Of a DNA stretch of 43,932 nucleotides, positions 42,122 to 43,932 are shown one piece after another. How positions within the stretch are numbered: the first letter of the stretch is position 1; each line of letters opens with the position of its first letter. This DNA is from Proteobacteria bacterium UBA2133 (lineage in GTDB: Bacteria; Pseudomonadota; Gammaproteobacteria; Arenicellales; UBA868): the NCBI GenBank assembly GCA_002327725.1, contig DCXP01000091.1:2133-46064 (forward strand), in the 5' to 3' direction. A program made the translations under genes and the position numbers. The notes below the pieces were generated by a model. That model was not told the origin of the DNA. It saw only the letters and a program-made list of their open reading frames with translations, and made no database searches.

Positions 42122-42738
42122 TGCAGGGCCTCCTCAACTTTCCGAAGCGCGCTTTCGGTAAAGACGATGTGCTCACTGCCTACCAGGCTTACCGGATCCA
42201 GCCGGCTTGCTTCCAGGGCCTCGACGCTGATGAGGTTACGGGCAGAAAGGGTGACGTTTGCGTCGTATTCAGCGGTGACCAGCAGTGTGCGGCCAGTCAC
42301 ACCCAGTTCTCCCAGCGCGCTCGCCATCTTCGCGGTACGGGGCTCGCTTAACTGGATATCGTCACAAATGACAAGACGGCCCTGCCGGAGCAGTTCTGAA
42401 AGAATGGACCGTATCGCTGCCCGGTACATCCTGCGGTTGACCTTCTGGCCGTAACTGCGGGCCGTCGCCGGGAAAGCCCTGCCGCCGCCACGCCAAAGCG
42501 GGCTGCGATTAGTGCCGGCCCGGGCCCGTCCGGTACCCTTCTGCCGCCAGGGCTTCGCGCCACCGCCACTGACTGCGGAGCGATTCTTCTGCGAACTCGT
42601 TCCAGCCCGTGCTCCGGCGAGGTATGCACAGACAACCTGGTGCACCAACGGCTCCTTGTACTCTACGCCAAACACGGTATCAGCCAGGCTGACCTTTCGA
42701 TCGGTTGAGCCATCAATTTTTACGACTGCGTGTTCCAC
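42118..42738 (-). CDS. rplD: 50S ribosomal protein L4
   Basis: 206 residues from GTG 42738, chosen because AAGGAAA lies 5 bases upstream; a TTG at 42774 gives 12 further residues with no family support. The tunnel loop KPWRQKGTGRARAGTNRSPL is conserved. In Gammaproteobacteria L4 can repress its own S10 operon at the leader. That leader is largely outside the window. Confidence 0.95.
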   Translation of the reverse strand: MEHAVVKIDGSTDRKVSLADTVFGVEYKEPLVHQVVCAYLAGARAGTSSQKNRSAVSGGGAKPWRQKGTGRARAGTNRSPLWRGGGRAFPATARSYGQKVNRRMYRAAIRSILSELLRQGRLVICDDIQLSEPRTAKMASALGELGVTGRTLLVTAEYDANVTLSARNLISVEALEASRLDPVSLVGSEHIVFTESALRKVEEALQ

Positions 42739-42743
42739 GTTTG

Positions 42744-42750
42744 TTTCCTT
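42744..42750 (-). promoter_or_regulatory. Shine-Dalgarno deciding the rplD GTG start
   Basis: AAGGAAA on the minus strand, 5 bases before the GTG at 42738. It supports the shorter L4. Confidence 0.65.
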
Positions 42751-42822
42751 GTTCTGCTTAACGTCGAGGGTCAACCGTTGATTCCTGTTTGGGTTTTCCG
42801 GTTTCGATGTTGCGTCCGGTTA

Positions 42823-43494
42823 TCAGCCCGCGTCCGCAGCCGCAGCGTTATCGCCCCTGGCCTTGACCGAGGGCTCGATCAACAGATCGAATCCTCGCGG
42901 ACCGGGCACCGATCCGCGAATCAGGACGAGATTACGCTCCGCGTCAATGCGCACGATCTCGAGATTCTGCTGGACACGCATGACGTTCCCCATGTGACCG
43001 GCCATCTTCTTTCCTTTAAATACCCGGCCGGGATCCTGGTTCTGGCCGATAGAACCGGGTTTGCGGTGTGCCTTGGAGTTGCCATGGGTCGCTCTGCCGC
43101 CACCGAAGCCATGACGGCGCATGACCCCGGCAAATCCACGACCAATGGTCGTACCGCGCACGTCTACTTTCTGCCCCTGTTGCAGTATCTCCACGGTCAA
43201 TTCGGATCCTGCCGGATACTGCTCGGCCGTCTCGGCGTCAACGCGCACTTCCCACAGCTTTCGGCCCGCTTCGGTACCTGCCTTGGCAAAATGGCCGCGC
43301 AGGGGCTTGGTCACCCGGTTCGCCCGGCGGACGCCTGTGGTCAACTGAAGCGCCACGTAGCCATCAGATGCTTCCTGCTTGACCTGTGTCACCCGGTTCG
43401 GCTCGACCTGGACCACCGTGACAGGTATAGAGACGCCCTCGTCACTGAAGACGCGGGTCATACCGACCTTTTTCCCGACGAGCCCTAATGCCAT
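42823..43494 (-). CDS. rplC: 50S ribosomal protein L3
   Basis: 223 residues with MALGLVGKKVGMTRVFSDEG at the start and the RRHGFGGGRATHGNSKAHRK loop that reaches the peptidyl-transferase centre. The Gln in GSIGQNQDPGRVF is the usual PrmB methylation site. A Gly/Ala/Asp-rich tail (NAAAADAG) is added. Starts 48 bp after rpsJ. Confidence 0.98.
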   Translation of the reverse strand: MALGLVGKKVGMTRVFSDEGVSIPVTVVQVEPNRVTQVKQEASDGYVALQLTTGVRRANRVTKPLRGHFAKAGTEAGRKLWEVRVDAETAEQYPAGSELTVEILQQGQKVDVRGTTIGRGFAGVMRRHGFGGGRATHGNSKAHRKPGSIGQNQDPGRVFKGKKMAGHMGNVMRVQQNLEIVRIDAERNLVLIRGSVPGPRGFDLLIEPSVKARGDNAAAADAG

Positions 43495-43542
43495 TTGCGG
43501 TTGCTCCCTGAACTTCCTTTCCGTTTGACGATCCGTTTCCCG

Positions 43543-43866
43543 CTAACCGAGCTTGATCTCGACATCCACCCCGGCCGCAAGATCCAGTTTCATCAGTGCA
43601 TCCACCGTTTTATCGGTCGGCTCCACGATATCCATAATCCGCTTATGAATACGGATCTCGAGCTGATCCCGCGAATCCTTGTACTTGTGCGGCGAGCGCA
43701 GGAGATTGAAACGCTCCTTGCGGGTGGGCAACGGAATCGGACCTTTGACAACCGCGCCCGTCCGGCGGGCAGTATCCACAATTTCCAGCGCCGACCGGTC
43801 GATCATGCGATGATCGAAAGCCTTCAGCCGTATCCGGATTTTCTGGTTGCTGACGTTGACTGCCAT
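43543..43866 (-). CDS. rpsJ: 30S ribosomal protein S10 (NusE)
   Basis: 107 residues with IRIRLKAFDHRMIDRSALEI, and PLPTRKERFNLLRSPHKYKD containing the tRNA-contacting loop. S10 is also NusE, which pairs with NusB and NusG in antitermination. It is the first gene of the ribosomal run seen here. Only 66 bp upstream are in the window, so a tuf gene or S10 leader cannot be assessed. Confidence 0.98.
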   Translation of the reverse strand: MAVNVSNQKIRIRLKAFDHRMIDRSALEIVDTARRTGAVVKGPIPLPTRKERFNLLRSPHKYKDSRDQLEIRIHKRIMDIVEPTDKTVDALMKLDLAAGVDVEIKLG

Positions 43867-43932
43867 AGTTAGGTTCCGTTGCGCTCTATCGATACTGACG
43901 TGTTCTAGTTCTCACTCTCAACCCTTTAGGAT

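Noticed and set aside
42730..43488. 252-codon plus-strand frame opposite rplC
   Set aside because: Antisense shadow of L3; no ribosome site or family resemblance.

Overview
The window looks like a chromosomal segment of a gammaproteobacterium, probably a free-living aerobic or facultative heterotroph. The evidence is the order of the S10-spc-alpha ribosomal operons, the C-minus S14 and zinc-ribbon L36, the AmpD type, and a formate dehydrogenase accessory set (FdhD, DUF3305, DUF3306, polyferredoxin) common in Gamma- and Betaproteobacteria. I cannot name a genus from sequence alone. No tRNA, rRNA, CRISPR array, insertion sequence or prophage was recognised.

Layout. (1) 61-3920: minus-strand operon DUF3305 > DUF3306 > 4Fe-4S polyferredoxin, divergent from fdhD. 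(2) 3925-6734: an orphan ABC ATPase overlapping a DUF6494 gene, then a class III nucleotidyl cyclase with a TPR tail. (3) 6876-10483: a dipeptide-type ABC importer (Tat-exported binding protein, strong internal terminator, two permeases, no ATPases). (4) 10662-11055: a collapsed fatty-acid hydroxylase pseudogene. (5) 11215-14284: three DMT/EamA transporters, followed by a class I glutamine amidotransferase. (6) 15167-18022: an SOS cassette, LexA box > lexA > imuA > imuB, with overlapping genes and no dnaE2 after it. (7) 18060-23604: an AmgK-like kinase, CsaA-like tRNA-binding protein, acyl-CoA dehydrogenase, GT39 glycosyltransferase and GFA protein. (8) 23601-29220: a truncated ABC binding-protein gene, a ureohydrolase with a complete metal site, glycerate 2-kinase, corrinoid adenosyltransferase, a creatinase/ectoine-hydrolase-like M24 protein and a second, divergent ureohydrolase. 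(9) 29203-29772: ampD. (10) 29879-43866: the complete minus-strand run rpsJ to rplQ, including secY, rpmJ and rpoA.

The best candidate for something undescribed is region 8. A metal-free creatinase-type M24 protein is followed after 23 bp by a ureohydrolase homologue in which the first Mn-ligand His is Asn, with a ureohydrolase carrying all six ligands nearby. This suggests a pathway that splits guanidino compounds or cyclic amidines, but the substrate cannot be read from the sequence. Other points for follow-up are the imuAB cassette without imuC/dnaE2, a cyclase whose purine-selecting residues are replaced, an FdhD whose usual CxxC loop has one Cys, and ribosomal protein genes that start with TTG or GTG.
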